Part shown: one piece after another, positions 63,373 through 64,000 of the stretch
How positions within the stretch are numbered: the stretch's first letter is position 1
Layout of the letters: each line of letters begins with the position of its first letter
From: Rhynchosporium graminicola
Taxonomy: Eukaryota; Ascomycota; Leotiomycetes; Helotiales; Ploettnerulaceae
Length of the DNA stretch: 64,000 nucleotides
Reading direction: 5' to 3'
Assembly: GCA_900074885.1 (NCBI GenBank)
Contig: FJUW01000086.1
Coordinates: 1,587 to 65,586 of the forward strand
Translations under genes and position numbers: made by a program
The notes under the pieces: generated by a model
Databases searched by the model: none
What the model saw: only the letters and a program-made list of their open reading frames with translations
Told to the model about the DNA's origin: nothing

Positions 63373-64000
63373 GCACTTGCAGCATGTCTGCTTCTATTCC
63401 GGCGAGGCAGGTCGTGAGGAGAGGGTTATCGAGTACAATATCATGAAGAAGTGCACGACAGCTCACGCGTGGCTGGCTACGCAGGTACTTGAGCCAGCCG
63501 CCTCCAAAAGAGGGCGAGAACGGTTTGGCAGATCAAGCGATCTAATCACCCAAACTCCGACCAAACAGTCCATCTCAGTATCTTTTTCAGTCTCTTGCGA
63601 ATATATACACTACAAACGCCATCATCGAATTTACTCGTCTTGCCTTCATCCGTTCCTAGACAAGCACGTCTCTATACCATCAATGCCCCATCAGCCGTCA
63701 GTTACGAAGGTGCTACAAGATCAGATCAGACCAAGAGCTCTACCTGAAGGAAAGGAAGGTAAATAAATATAACACGTTCTCCCTTCTCACAGGTCATTCC
63801 TACATGTTGTGTATCTCTCCTTATCACTCACCCGCATCGCCTGTCTATGACTTCGAGAAAAGTACGATACGATACGATAAATGACGAAGCCTATTCGCGA
63901 GCAAGGGCGGGTCTAGCATTCATTCGACGTCAATACAACACTCCACACCCTGGGTATCCGAATTTTGAGATCGTTTCAGACCAGTCCTGTCCAGTCTAGT

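Larger units (their letters stand above)
59359..64000. other. 4.6-kb region with simple repeats and no recognised gene
   Basis: Upstream of the cell-wall gene, reaching the window edge. The first part is that gene's promoter and leader; purine-rich in plus orientation. No coding frame with family resemblance, no tRNA-like fold and no RIP signature were seen. It is unusually rich in short tandem repeats (listed separately). The CT-rich stretch at 63,300-63,800 could be the promoter or long leader of a gene starting beyond 64,000. Confidence 0.5.

Overview
This is a filamentous ascomycete (Pezizomycotina) chromosome window in two very different parts. About 1-44,913 is AT-skewed repeat DNA. In it CpA and TpG are strongly depleted in favour of TpA on both strands while CpG stays common, the mark of repeat-induced point mutation (RIP). 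About 44,914-64,000 has ordinary composition, with genes carrying 48-119 bp introns. The class is not proven; the gene set would fit Leotiomycetes.

The left part is one nested stack of eight LTR retrotransposons, solvable from target-site duplications (TSDs). A Ty1/Copia element (D, +) is the outer layer: its gag is at 1,275-1,805, its pol at 41,027-44,588 and its 3' LTR at 44,792-44,913. A Ty3/Gypsy element (A0, -) ends at 1,269 inside D. A Gypsy chromovirus (B, -, 1,806-41,021, TSD TAGAT) sits in D. Inside B are Gypsy A1 (+, 6,804-13,352, TSD GATAC/GATAT) and a large Gypsy C (-, 13,510-38,183, TSD TAGAT). Inside C are a short gag-only element E (-, 18,697-20,204, TSD TATAG), Gypsy A2 (+, 20,662-27,224, TSD TTTTA) and Gypsy A3 (-, 29,674-36,288, TSD TTTAG). 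All polyproteins are broken by RIP stop codons (CAA/CAG/TGG to TAA/TAG). A single N at 2,284 separates two 204-bp copies of the same sequence, which is an assembly join.

The right part holds a 5'-truncated, frameshifted fungal hypothetical gene directly beside the Copia LTR (44,970-46,112, +); weak remnants of a hydrophobic gene (47,380-47,972, -); the dynactin actin-related protein Arp1 (48,475-49,858, +, four exons); a 991-residue TCP11/Sok1-family protein (51,330-54,305, -); and a five-exon Ser/Thr/Pro-rich secreted cell-wall-type protein (57,816-59,358, -). The remaining 4.6 kb has no recognisable gene but many simple repeats, including a 54-bp CT tract.

The least routine observations are an open reading frame antisense to element B between its chromodomain and 3' LTR, about 2.9 kb of unassigned sequence downstream of pol in element C, and element E, which looks like a gag-only passenger sharing U5 and primer-site sequence with B.
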